Part shown: positions 1 through 7,281 of the stretch, in pieces | Layout: each line of letters opens with the position of its first letter | How positions within the stretch are numbered: position 1 is the first letter of the stretch | Assembly (NCBI GenBank): GCA_007125455.1 | Contig: SLDE01000014.1 | Location: 1 to 15,976, forward strand | DNA: 15,976 nucleotides | Source: Ectothiorhodospiraceae bacterium | GTDB taxonomy: Bacteria > Pseudomonadota > Gammaproteobacteria > Thiohalomonadales > Thiohalomonadaceae | Reading direction: 5' to 3' | The notes under the pieces: model-generated | Database searches by the model: none | Told to the model about the DNA's origin: nothing | The model's input: only the letters and a program-made list of their open reading frames with translations | Position numbers and translations under genes: made by a program

Positions 1-1212
1 CCGATAGAGGATGGCAAACTGCACCAGCAACACATCGAGCTGATCCGGGTTGTCGCCCAGCGCCGTTAGCGCCGCCTTGACCCGCGGCACATAGCCGTGG
101 TGGTCGGCACCCCAAACGTCGATCACCCGCTCGAAGCCGCGCTCCAGCTTTTCCATGTGGTAAGCGATATCGGAGGCGAAGTAGGTCTTCACTCCGTTGT
201 CGCGCACCACCACACGGTCTTTTTCGTCGCCAAAGTCGGTGGAGCGGAACCACAGTGCGCCATTCTCCTCATAGACATGCCCGGCCGCCTGCAGGCGCTC
301 GATGGCCTGGTCCACCCGGCCACTCTCCACCAGAGAACGCTCGGAATACCACTGGTCGTAGACCACACCAAACTCCTCCAGATCCTGGCGGATGTCGGCA
401 AGGATGGTGTCGAGTCCGGCATCGAAGACCTGGCGGTAACCGGCACCACCCAACAACGCCTTGGCGCGCTCGATCAGGCCGTCGATGTGCAGTTCCTTGT
501 CACCACCGGCGGGCTCATCGGCGGGCACCTGGGCGAACACCTCGGCCACCGGGTGGCGAAAGCGCTCGCCCTGTTCGCGGTGCAGACTGGCGGCGATGTC
601 CCACACGTAGTCACCCTTGTAGCCATTGGCAGGAAAGCAGATCTCCTCGCCACACAGTTCCAGGTAGCGCAGCCACACCGAGGTGGCGAGGATATCCATC
701 TGCCGTCCGGCATCGTTGACGTAGTATTCACGATGGACCCGAAAGCCTACCGCCGCGAGCAGATCGGCCACGGTGGCACCATAGGCGGCACCACGGCCAT
801 GGCCCACATGCAGCGGGCCGGTGGGGTTGGCGGAGACAAACTCCACCTGCACCGACTTGCCCTGACCGATATCAGAGCGGCCGTAGGCCTCACCGGCGGC
901 GATGATCTGCCCCAGCACTTCATGGTAAGCGGCCTCGGCCATGGTGAAGTTGATGAAGCCAGGACCGGCGATCTCCACCTTGGCCACCTGCGCCGACTCG
1001 GGCAGGTGGGCCACGATACGCTCGGCCAGATCACGCGGCTTGCTGCGCGCCAGCTTGGCCAGCACCATGGCGATATTGCAGGCAAAGTCGCCATGGGCGC
1101 GATCACGGGTGCGCTCGATAACGATATTCTCGGGCAGATCGCAGCTCAGCGCGCCGCTGCTATGCAGATCCTGCAGGGCGGTCAGGATTAATTGCTGAAG
1201 GTGTTTTTTCAT
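1..1212 (-). CDS. argS: Arginyl-tRNA synthetase, N-terminal part (cut by window edge)
   Basis: Class I aminoacyl-tRNA synthetase that charges tRNA-Arg in the cytoplasm. The minus-strand frame is open from an ATG at 1212 to the window edge (404 codons). The protein starts MKKHLQQLIL and carries the N-terminal Add1-type tRNA-recognition region over about residues 1-100. The HIGH-type signature follows as PTGPLHVGHGRGAA, with the histidine at about residue 135. Further on are the typical segments EYYVNDAGRQ and ADHHGYVPR, and the visible part ends ...VQFAILYR. About 180 of the usual 580 or so residues are missing, including the KMSK-equivalent loop and the C-terminal anticodon-binding domain. 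The start has no clear Shine-Dalgarno sequence, but its N-terminus matches the family. Identification is secure. The gene is divergent from the diguanylate cyclase. Confidence 0.96.
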   Translation of the reverse strand, partial: MKKHLQQLILTALQDLHSSGALSCDLPENIVIERTRDRAHGDFACNIAMVLAKLARSKPRDLAERIVAHLPESAQVAKVEIAGPGFINFTMAEAAYHEVLGQIIAAGEAYGRSDIGQGKSVQVEFVSANPTGPLHVGHGRGAAYGATVADLLAAVGFRVHREYYVNDAGRQMDILATSVWLRYLELCGEEICFPANGYKGDYVWDIAASLHREQGERFRHPVAEVFAQVPADEPAGGDKELHIDGLIERAKALLGGAGYRQVFDAGLDTILADIRQDLEEFGVVYDQWYSERSLVESGRVDQAIERLQAAGHVYEENGALWFRSTDFGDEKDRVVVRDNGVKTYFASDIAYHMEKLERGFERVIDVWGADHHGYVPRVKAALTALGDNPDQLDVLLVQFAILYR

Positions 1213-1407
1213 CGCGGTGGAGAGTCATCCAGGTTGGAAAATCAGACCGGCCATTATCCTGCTGCCCTAGGTTCGGTGCAAGGGCGCGGTGGCACGCTCG
1301 CCCGCTAGGGTTTAGGCTTAGGGGCAAGGCAGAATACTATATACATTCGGCTGCGCCCCACCCTTAACAGGCTGTTACATAACCATCGAAGGATTCAGGT
1401 TTCCAAG
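1213..1407. promoter_or_regulatory. Divergent intergenic region between argS and the diguanylate cyclase gene
   Basis: These 195 bp must hold the start signals of both divergent genes. An AT-rich patch around 1333-1346 (AATACTATATAC) is the only good -10-like stretch and could serve either strand. I cannot find a convincing -35 for either direction. Between this patch and the plus-strand ATG lies the inverted repeat TAACAG-G-CTGTTA (1365-1377), a possible operator. Farther left, CCCTAG (1265-1270) and CTAGGG (1306-1311) could pair around a GC-rich interior. The role is inferred from position only. Confidence 0.4.
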
Positions 1408-3621
1408 ATGACCACCCACAACCCGGAGCATACACCCGGCAAATACAGTGGGATACGCGTCCGGCTGATCCAGTTGGTCATTGTCAGCTGGCTACCGCTG
1501 GCGCTGATATTCGCCTGGACCAGCCTGGAAAATCGCCGTATTGCTACCTCACACCAGCTGGAGCAACTCGAACACTCGGCCTCCGCCGCCAGTCACAACC
1601 TAAGCGCCCTGATCAACAACGCCATGCAATTGACCAGCGCGCTGGGGCACAACCCAGGCCTGCTGGATGCGCAGCTGTGCCCCGATATCACGGCCCCGTT
1701 GCTTAGCCAGTATAGCGGCTATGCCAACCTGTTTGCGCTCAGCCCTGGGGGCGAGCTTATCTGTAGCGCCATTCCCGCAGACAGCGGTCAATCGTTCCAG
1801 GATCGCGACTACCTGCGTCGTGCCCTGGGTAGTCATCGGCCCGTACTGGGTGAGGTAACCCAAGGCCGCCTGACAGGACAGCTGGTACTGCCAGTGGCCA
1901 TGGCCCTTCGTGATCGCCAGGGACAGGCCAACGGAGCGGTGGTCGCCGGGGTGGATATCACCAGCTATCTCGAGTCGCTGGTGGAACTGCACCGACCGAA
2001 TACCACCCTGACCATCTGGGATGAACACGGCACCATCATCGCCCGCATGCCCGATCAGCTGGGGCTGGTGGGCCAGGATGGTTCGGACAGCGAACTGTTT
2101 CAAACCATCCGTTACGCCAGCAACAAGGAGCCCTTTTTCAATCGCGAGGGCCTGGATGGGGTGGCACGCGTCTATAGCAGCGCGGTCTGGCAAGAGGATG
2201 GACGACGACTGTGGATCACCGTGGGGGTAGCGCGGGGGACGCTGCTCGGCGAGACCCAAACCACCTTTTACTACTCGCTGCTCCTGCTCTTGCTGGCCAG
2301 CCTGCTCACCCTCAGCATGGCCTGGTGGCTGGGTGAGCGCTGGGTGCATCGCCCGGTGGTCAAACTCTATCGCTCGGCCCGACGCCTGGCGGCAGGGGAG
2401 CGCGGCCTGCGCTTCCGCCTCCAGTCCGGTGCCAACGAGATCCAGAACCTCGGCGATGCGCTGGACGACCTTTCCCTCACCCTGGAGCGCCACGAGGCCG
2501 AAGCAGAGCAGGCCCACCATGATCTCAGCCAGGCCAAGGATCGCCTGGAGGAGCGGGTCCATGCGCGCACCACCGAACTACAAGATGCCAGCGACAACGC
2601 GCAACAGCAAACAGCCATCCTGGCACGGCGCAACCATGAGATCAGCGTGATTCGGGAGATGACCGACCTGCTCCAGTCCTGTGCCACCCTGGAGGAGGCC
2701 CAACCGATAGTGATTGGCACCCTGCAAACCCTGTTCGATGGCAGCCGTGGCGCACTCTACATGCTGCGCGAGAGCGGCAATATGCTCGAGCGCAGCAGCG
2801 TGTGGGGGGGCGTGCCCGAGGATCTGGCAGAGCACTTCAACCCGGATGCCTGCTGGGCAATGCGTTTGGGGCGAGAACACCTTTATCGCTACAACGACGC
2901 CCTCCACCCGGCCTGTTCTCACCTGCACGAATCGGTCAAGCACAGTTGCTGTGTCCCCCTCCTGGCCCAGGGCAAGACCATCGGCACCCTGCACTTCATC
3001 CTGCCCGATGACGGCTACTACGCCGAGCAGAGTGTACAGGCCTTCATCGACCTGGCCACCGAGCTGGCCGACAGCATCGGCCTGGCGATGGCCAATATCA
3101 AGCTGCGCCAGGCCCTGCACGATCTGACCATCCGTGACCCGCTCACCGGGCTATTCAACCGCCGTTTTGTAGAAGAGGTGTTTGAGCGGGAGGTCGCCCG
3201 CAACCGTCGCCATAAGCAACCGCTGTCGGTGCTGATGATGGATATCGATCACTTCAAGCGCTTTAACGACACCTTTGGCCATGAGGCCGGCGATGTGGTG
3301 CTACGCGCCTGTGGCAAGCTGCTGCGTGAGATCTTCCGCGACTCGGACCTGCCTTGCCGCCTGGGGGGCGAGGAGTTTCTTATCATCCTCCCCGGCCTCC
3401 CGATGGAGCAGGCGATGGAACGGGCCGAAGACTTGCGCCAACAGGTGGCCGCGCTGGCACTACACCACGACGGCCAATCCCTGGGCGATCTGACCACCTC
3501 CATCGGCGTAGCCAGCTGGCCCGAACCTGTCGACAATCACGAAGAGCTCATCGAGCAGGCTGACCGCGCGCTCTACCGGGCCAAAGAGGGTGGGCGCAAT
3601 CGGGTGTGTGCCGTGGAGTAG
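1408..3621 (+). CDS. Membrane diguanylate cyclase (dCache-HAMP-GAF-GGDEF)
   Basis: Predicted to make cyclic di-GMP from two GTP in response to an extracytoplasmic signal. The 737-residue protein has a first membrane helix at about residues 17-38 and a periplasmic double-Cache-like sensor at about 39-285, with the typical DRDYLRRAL...GAVVAGVDI block. A second membrane helix lies at about 286-309, followed by a HAMP linker, a coiled coil at about 360-410, a GAF domain at about 412-565 and a GGDEF domain at about 570-735. The active site is GGEEF at residues 653-657. An inhibitory I-site RxxD (R644-D647) sits exactly five residues before it, so the enzyme should be active and feedback-inhibited by its product. 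There is no EAL or HD-GYP domain. It converges with the ferritin-like gene 20 bp away. The ligand of the Cache and GAF domains cannot be told from sequence. Confidence 0.93.
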   Translation: MTTHNPEHTPGKYSGIRVRLIQLVIVSWLPLALIFAWTSLENRRIATSHQLEQLEHSASAASHNLSALINNAMQLTSALGHNPGLLDAQLCPDITAPLLSQYSGYANLFALSPGGELICSAIPADSGQSFQDRDYLRRALGSHRPVLGEVTQGRLTGQLVLPVAMALRDRQGQANGAVVAGVDITSYLESLVELHRPNTTLTIWDEHGTIIARMPDQLGLVGQDGSDSELFQTIRYASNKEPFFNREGLDGVARVYSSAVWQEDGRRLWITVGVARGTLLGETQTTFYYSLLLLLLASLLTLSMAWWLGERWVHRPVVKLYRSARRLAAGERGLRFRLQSGANEIQNLGDALDDLSLTLERHEAEAEQAHHDLSQAKDRLEERVHARTTELQDASDNAQQQTAILARRNHEISVIREMTDLLQSCATLEEAQPIVIGTLQTLFDGSRGALYMLRESGNMLERSSVWGGVPEDLAEHFNPDACWAMRLGREHLYRYNDALHPACSHLHESVKHSCCVPLLAQGKTIGTLHFILPDDGYYAEQSVQAFIDLATELADSIGLAMANIKLRQALHDLTIRDPLTGLFNRRFVEEVFEREVARNRRHKQPLSVLMMDIDHFKRFNDTFGHEAGDVVLRACGKLLREIFRDSDLPCRLGGEEFLIILPGLPMEQAMERAEDLRQQVAALALHHDGQSLGDLTTSIGVASWPEPVDNHEELIEQADRALYRAKEGGRNRVCAVE

Positions 3622-3641
3622 CCTGGGCGCTGTATATGTCG

Positions 3642-4064
3642 CTAGTGCCCAAGGGCATCCAGCAGATCGCGCTTGTGCTCCTCTTCCTGGATCAGGATGT
3701 CCTCCAGTACCCGACGCAGCCCGTACTCCTGCAGCTCCTCCGCCTGGCGGATCCGCTCCTTGTAGCGAGTAATGGCGTTCTCCTCACCGGCCAGGTCCTG
3801 TCTGAGCATCTCCTCGGATTCGTTGGAGACATCACGGTTCTCCACGTCGATGGTGGGCACCCCGCCGAGAAAGTCGATCTGTTCGGCCAGCACATTGGCG
3901 TGTTGCAACTCCTCCTGGGAGTGAATCACCAACTCCTTGCGAATGCCATCGTACTGCGCACCGGTCAGCACCGCCGCATGCTGAACGTACTGCACTGCGG
4001 CGGCATACTCCCATTCCAGATCCTTGTTCAATTCGGCGATAAGCTGTTCTTTGGTGACGGGCAT
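3642..4064 (-). CDS. Ferritin-like di-iron protein, bacterioferritin family without heme ligand
   Basis: A 140-residue four-helix protein that probably oxidises and stores or buffers iron. Its ligand pattern matches the bacterioferritin ferroxidase centre almost position for position: E19, E52, H55, E94, E127 and H130 (in EELQHA, LAGEEN and QEEEH). The residue after E52 is Leu where E. coli Bfr has the heme-ligand Met52, so heme is not expected at that site. At 140 residues it is shorter than the roughly 158 usual for Bfr. The start is fixed by the strong site AGGAGGATATGTC directly before the ATG. It is divergent from the CoA-binding protein gene, with 43 bp between them. A Dps-like or rubrerythrin-like role is an alternative, but the EXXH spacing favours the bacterioferritin group. 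Confidence 0.87.
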   Translation of the reverse strand: MPVTKEQLIAELNKDLEWEYAAAVQYVQHAAVLTGAQYDGIRKELVIHSQEELQHANVLAEQIDFLGGVPTIDVENRDVSNESEEMLRQDLAGEENAITRYKERIRQAEELQEYGLRRVLEDILIQEEEHKRDLLDALGH

Positions 4065-4107
4065 GACATATCCTCCTCAAGTTGAATCACACTAGCTGGA
4101 GACTAAC

Positions 4108-4536
4108 ATGCAAGACGAAGAAAAGTTTAGCAATCCAAACGACGAGGCGCTTCGCCAACTGCTACAACGAGTAAAAACCATCGCCGTAGTCGGCCTCTCA
4201 CCCAAGCCCAGTCGCCCCAGCTACCGGGTAGCCCAGGCGCTACAGGGCTTTGGCTATCGCATCCTGCCGGTGCGCCCCGCTACCGCCGAGATACTGGGGG
4301 AGCCTGCCTGGCCGGATCTGTATGCGCTACCGCAACGTCCCGATCTGGTCGATGTGTTCCGCGCCGCCGAACACGTGGGGCCGATCGTTGATGCCTGTAT
4401 CGAGCTGGGGATCCCGGCGCTATGGCTGCAGGACGGTGTGGTCAATGAGGCCGAGGCGCGGCGGGCACAGGCTGCCGGGCTTACGGTGGTGATGGATCGC
4501 TGCACCTACCGGGATCACACCCGGCTGCTGGGGTGA
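4108..4536 (+). CDS. CoA-binding domain protein (YccU family)
   Basis: A 142-residue protein that is essentially one Rossmann-type CoA_binding_2 domain. It opens with the nucleotide-binding strand and glycine loop IAVVGLSPKPSRPSYRVAQAL at about residues 25-45. The later family blocks are ILPVRP, a VDVFRAAEHV segment and GIPALWLQDGVVNEEA-like text (IPALWLQDGVVNEAEARRAQAAGL). It ends with the conserved stretch VVMDRCTYRDH, which contains the family cysteine. Length fits the family. The ATG has a GGAG site 8 nt upstream (CTGGAGACTAAC). The family binds CoA in structures, but its cellular role is not established. Nothing nearby narrows it. Confidence 0.88.
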   Translation: MQDEEKFSNPNDEALRQLLQRVKTIAVVGLSPKPSRPSYRVAQALQGFGYRILPVRPATAEILGEPAWPDLYALPQRPDLVDVFRAAEHVGPIVDACIELGIPALWLQDGVVNEAEARRAQAAGLTVVMDRCTYRDHTRLLG

Positions 4537-4625
4537 CGTTGCTGTGTACTGTTTCCTGTTATAGCGCCGCCAACCATGCTACTTTTAGGCGCGACACTTG
4601 TGACCAATTTATATGGAGAATCATC

Positions 4626-5054
4626 ATGCAACACACATGGAAACGCTTTAGCCCCCTGCTTCTCGCCTCACTGTTTATCGTGGGCGCCAGCGTTGCTCAA
4701 GCGGAGATCCGCACCGGCCAGTGGGAGACCACCATCACCTCCGAGGTGGAGGGCATGCCCTTCTCACCACCGCCAATGACCATCAGCGACTGCGTGACCG
4801 AAGACGATTTGGTACCCGGAGTCGAGCCGCAGGATCAGAACTGTGATGTGCTGGAACGGGAGATTGACGGCAACCGGGTCAACTGGCGCATCGACTGCAC
4901 GCAGGAAGGGATCAACACCCGCGGCAGCGGGGAACTGATTTACCAGGGCGATACCTATCAGGGGGAGATGACCGTACACATGACCGGCGGCCCGATGGGC
5001 GAACTCACCATGAAACAAACCCTGGAAGGGCGCCGTCTGGGTGAGTGCCAATGA
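4626..5054 (+). CDS. Secreted DUF3617-family protein
   Basis: A small exported protein of unknown function. Residues 1-26 form a classic Sec signal peptide: a basic start (MQHTWKR), a hydrophobic core and an AQA cleavage site before E27. The mature part begins with the DUF3617 hallmark GQWETTITSEVEG. It contains four cysteines (C56, C73, C91, C141) that could form two disulfides in the periplasm. The start at 4626 is preferred because GGAGA lies 7 nt upstream and the signal peptide begins there. The frame is open farther upstream to 4533, but that extension would bury the signal peptide. The gene is followed by a structured intergenic region that probably ends transcription. A periplasmic location is well supported; no function can be given. 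Confidence 0.82.
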   Translation: MQHTWKRFSPLLLASLFIVGASVAQAEIRTGQWETTITSEVEGMPFSPPPMTISDCVTEDDLVPGVEPQDQNCDVLEREIDGNRVNWRIDCTQEGINTRGSGELIYQGDTYQGEMTVHMTGGPMGELTMKQTLEGRRLGECQ

Positions 5055-5071
5055 TCAGGGGCGTAGCCACA

Positions 5072-5166
5072 GGCTGCTAGCCCGACGCAGGCTTAAGCCC
5101 GGCAGTTCCCTGGCATGTGGAACATAATGACGGGCTGGGGCGGCTAGCAGCCCAGCGCTAGCCGCC
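5072..5166. terminator. Two-way stem-loop region between convergent genes
   Basis: This region lies between the ends of the DUF3617 gene (plus) and the bacteriohemerythrin gene (minus). A perfect hairpin has arms GGCGGCTAGC (5139-5148) and GCTAGCCGCC (5157-5166) with an 8-nt loop. A second perfect 11-bp pairing links GGCTGCTAGCC (5072-5082) with GGCTAGCAGCC (5142-5152), which reuses the left arm of the first hairpin. A palindrome GGCTTAAGCC (5090-5099) lies in between. There is little U-run after the stems, so a rho-independent terminator is plausible but not textbook. A degenerate REP-like element is an alternative. Confidence 0.5.
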
Positions 5167-5174
5167 TTCTCACC

Positions 5175-5672
5175 TCACGACTCATTCCACAGCTTCGACC
5201 ACATCTTCTTGATGGAAAAGCCGTCGACACGCTCTTCGTTGAGGGTGTTGGTCGGTTTGGCCACCACGCCACGCGAGAGAAAGTAGCTGGTGTAGGCCAT
5301 GTCGTTTTCCTGGATGTGCTTGGTCAGCCACATCTTGAGGAAGTGGATCAACTCAAAGTTGACCGACTTCTTGCCCGAGGCAAACTTCACCGTCAGATCC
5401 TTTAGGGTTTCGATCAGCTCATCGTGCAGGCGCTTGTGTTCGGGGTAATCCGGGTAATCGAGCAGGCGCATCATGCTCTCCTCCACCGCGAAGTGGATGC
5501 GGGTATAGTCGGCCAGCCGCTCTAAGATGCGCTCGGCCACGTCGGTTCCCTTGTGCTGGTGGATCGCCTCATGAAATTCATTGAGGATATCGACCAGCAT
5601 GCGATGCTGCTCATCGATCTCATGGATCCCCATCTCCAACTCACCGTCCCAGTCGATCAAGCGCTCAGCCAT
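5175..5672 (-). CDS. Bacteriohemerythrin
   Basis: A 165-residue hemerythrin-fold protein that binds O2 at a di-iron centre and probably serves in oxygen storage, delivery or sensing. All seven expected iron ligands are visible: H23, H60, E64, H79, H83, H119 and D124. They have the same internal spacing as the Methylococcus bacteriohemerythrin ligands. The N-terminal signature WDGELEMGIHEIDEQH is present. A tail of about 35 residues follows the four-helix domain (RGVVAKPTNTLNEERVDGFSIKK...). The ATG at 5672 is chosen because AAGGAGAGAGTAACA precedes it; a longer open frame to 5726 has no such site. The upstream region carries a candidate FNR-type site at 5761-5774, which would fit control by low oxygen. 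Confidence 0.93.
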   Translation of the reverse strand: MAERLIDWDGELEMGIHEIDEQHRMLVDILNEFHEAIHQHKGTDVAERILERLADYTRIHFAVEESMMRLLDYPDYPEHKRLHDELIETLKDLTVKFASGKKSVNFELIHFLKMWLTKHIQENDMAYTSYFLSRGVVAKPTNTLNEERVDGFSIKKMWSKLWNES

Positions 5673-5731
5673 TGTTACTCTCTCCTTACCACTGAATTTG
5701 CCGGGCATAACACCCGTACCACACACTCCCC

Positions 5732-5774
5732 ATTGTGGTGCATCCAGGGCGATAATTCCATTGATTTATGTCAG
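5732..5774 (-). promoter_or_regulatory. Candidate FNR-type site and promoter for the bacteriohemerythrin gene
   Basis: TTGATTTATGTCAG at 5761-5774 matches an FNR/Anr-type site (TTGAT-N4-RTCAA) at all but the last base. On the minus strand, CACAAT (revcomp of 5732-5737) is a possible -10. A start point near 5725 would place the site centre about 42 bp upstream, the usual class II activator position. The bacteriohemerythrin ATG lies about 50 bp farther on. This is pattern matching by eye and is not proven. Confidence 0.4.
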
Positions 5775-5844
5775 CGTAATGGCCAAAATGCCCCCGCCAA
5801 TTTGAGCTAAGCACTTGAAAATACGTCATTTGCCACAATCATAG

Positions 5845-5856
5845 TGGGTTAACCCA
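5845..5856. promoter_or_regulatory. 12-bp palindrome in the divergent control region
   Basis: TGGGTTAACCCA is a perfect 12-bp palindrome in the 266-bp gap between the bacteriohemerythrin and sigma-54 activator genes. A second small inverted repeat, GCACCC/GGGTGC (5876-5881 and 5891-5896, 9-nt spacer), lies just before the activator start. TATAGT at 5905-5910 could be a -10 for the activator if translation begins at the ATG at 5939. The palindrome could bind a dimeric regulator; no protein can be assigned. Confidence 0.3.
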
Positions 5857-5938
5857 TGCACTGTTCACCGCCCGCGCACCCTGTTCGTCTGGGTGCATAC
5901 GGGCTATAGTGTCCACCACTCGACAGACCGTGTATCCC

Positions 5939-7264
5939 ATGCAAGCAATCACGCCCGAATGGCAGTCATTTCTCGAGGTACTGCAGGAGCCTGCGGCCCT
6001 GCTCTCCACCGACTATGAACTGCTCGCCGTCAACAGCCACTACCGCCATGACTACGGCGATATCACCCGTGCCGGTCGCCCCTTGCGCTGCTTCGAGGTC
6101 TCCCACCACTACACCGTGCCCTGCGATCAGGCCGGCGAGGACTGCCCGATCCGCAACTGCCGCGAGACCGGCCAGCCCAGCCGCATGCTACACCTGCACC
6201 ACACCCCGCGTGGCGAAGAGCACGTCGAGGTGGAGGCCTGGCCAATCCTGGGTGAGGATGGACAGATCCACTACTACCTAGAGCGGATGCGCAAGAGCAG
6301 CCTGGGCAGTGCCGACCCCACCACCTCCGACGGGATGATCGGTCGTTCTGCGGCCTTTAACCGGGTATTGGAGTTGATCCAGCGCGCCGCCCCCAGCATG
6401 GCCACCGTGCTACTGCTGGGCGAATCAGGCACCGGCAAGGAGGTGATGGCCAGTGCGGTCCATGCCAACAGTGCGCGCGCCAGTGGCCCCTTTGTGCCGG
6501 TGGAGTGCTCCGGCTTGACCGAGACCCTGTTCGAAAGCGAGCTGTTCGGCCACGAGAAGGGGGCCTTCACCGGTGCGGTTACGCGCAAGATCGGGCTGGT
6601 GGAAGCGGCCCGGGGTGGCACTCTGTTTCTGGATGAATTGGGCGATGTACCGCTGTCCTTGCAGGTCAAGCTGCTGCGTCTGCTGGAAACCGGCACCTAC
6701 CGCCGGGTGGGTGGGGTTGAATCCCACCAAGCCGAATTCCGTCTGGTCTGCGCCACCCATCGCCAGCTGAAAAAAATGGTCGATGAAGGCAGCTTCCGTC
6801 AGGACCTCTTCTACCGCATCAATGCCTTCCCCATCGAGCTGCCCTCACTGCGCGAGCGCATCGAAGACCTGCCGCTGCTGGCCAGCTCACTGCTTACGCG
6901 CCTTGCGCCGGAGCGGCGCATCGCACTAAGTGAAGAGGCGATGCGCTACCTCTACGCCTACCGCTTCCCCGGCAACATCCGCGAGTTGCGCAATATCCTG
7001 GAGCGCGCCCTGCTGTTGGCCGACGGGGATCGGATCATGCCCGAACACCTGCCCCCTGAATGCCTCAGCGACGGCGACGACTTCCGCTACGCCGGCAACC
7101 AGCTCCTCAGTCTGGATCAGGCCGAGGCCCGCCACCTAAGCTGGGCCATCGCCCACTTCGACGGGGACCGCAAGAAGCTCGCCGCTCAGTTGGGTGTCAG
7201 TGAGCGAACCCTCTATCGTAAACTCCAACAGTACAAGATCCCCATGCCACGCACCCTGCGCTGA
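5939..7264 (+). CDS. Sigma-54-dependent activator with Cys-rich PAS domain (Fis family)
   Basis: An enhancer-binding protein that uses ATP to open sigma-54 promoters. From the ATG at 5939 it has 441 residues. The PAS-like sensor (about 5-120) contains C51, C62, C69 and C74 (C-x10-C-x6-C-x4-C) and a histidine-rich stretch HLHHTPRGEEH. The AAA+ domain spans about 135-365, with Walker A GESGTGKE (161-168), the sigma-54 contact loop GAFTGA (208-213), Walker B GGTLFLDELG and the arginine segment FRQDLFYRINAF. A Fis-type helix-turn-helix (LGVSERTLYRKLQQ) lies at about 414-434. There is no phosphoacceptor receiver domain, so the signal is probably sensed directly by the PAS domain, perhaps through a metal or redox centre. 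A GTG at 5909 in frame is an alternative start; neither has a good ribosome site. Riboflavin synthase follows after 17 bp and may be co-transcribed. Confidence 0.9.
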   Translation: MQAITPEWQSFLEVLQEPAALLSTDYELLAVNSHYRHDYGDITRAGRPLRCFEVSHHYTVPCDQAGEDCPIRNCRETGQPSRMLHLHHTPRGEEHVEVEAWPILGEDGQIHYYLERMRKSSLGSADPTTSDGMIGRSAAFNRVLELIQRAAPSMATVLLLGESGTGKEVMASAVHANSARASGPFVPVECSGLTETLFESELFGHEKGAFTGAVTRKIGLVEAARGGTLFLDELGDVPLSLQVKLLRLLETGTYRRVGGVESHQAEFRLVCATHRQLKKMVDEGSFRQDLFYRINAFPIELPSLRERIEDLPLLASSLLTRLAPERRIALSEEAMRYLYAYRFPGNIRELRNILERALLLADGDRIMPEHLPPECLSDGDDFRYAGNQLLSLDQAEARHLSWAIAHFDGDRKKLAAQLGVSERTLYRKLQQYKIPMPRTLR

Positions 7265-7281
7265 GTAGTCGAGGAGGAAAC

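Noticed and set aside
97..1191. Open frame of 364 codons on the plus strand opposite argS
   Set aside because: The minus strand encodes a clear ArgS with HIGH motif; the plus frame shows no family features and no ribosome site.
3622..3641. Terminator hairpin between the diguanylate cyclase and ferritin-like genes
   Set aside because: The only pairing is a 5-bp TGGGC/GCCCA stem with a long loop and no T-run; too weak to annotate.
4533..4625. N-terminal extension of the DUF3617 protein
   Set aside because: It would place 31 residues before a perfect signal peptide, and the GGAGA site sits before the ATG at 4626.
5820..5908. Sigma-54 (-24/-12) promoter near the activator gene
   Set aside because: A TGGCA sequence is present on the minus strand, but no GC lies at the required -12 spacing.
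7265..7281. FMN riboswitch before riboflavin synthase
   Set aside because: Only 17 bp separate it from the upstream gene, too short for the conserved RFN element.
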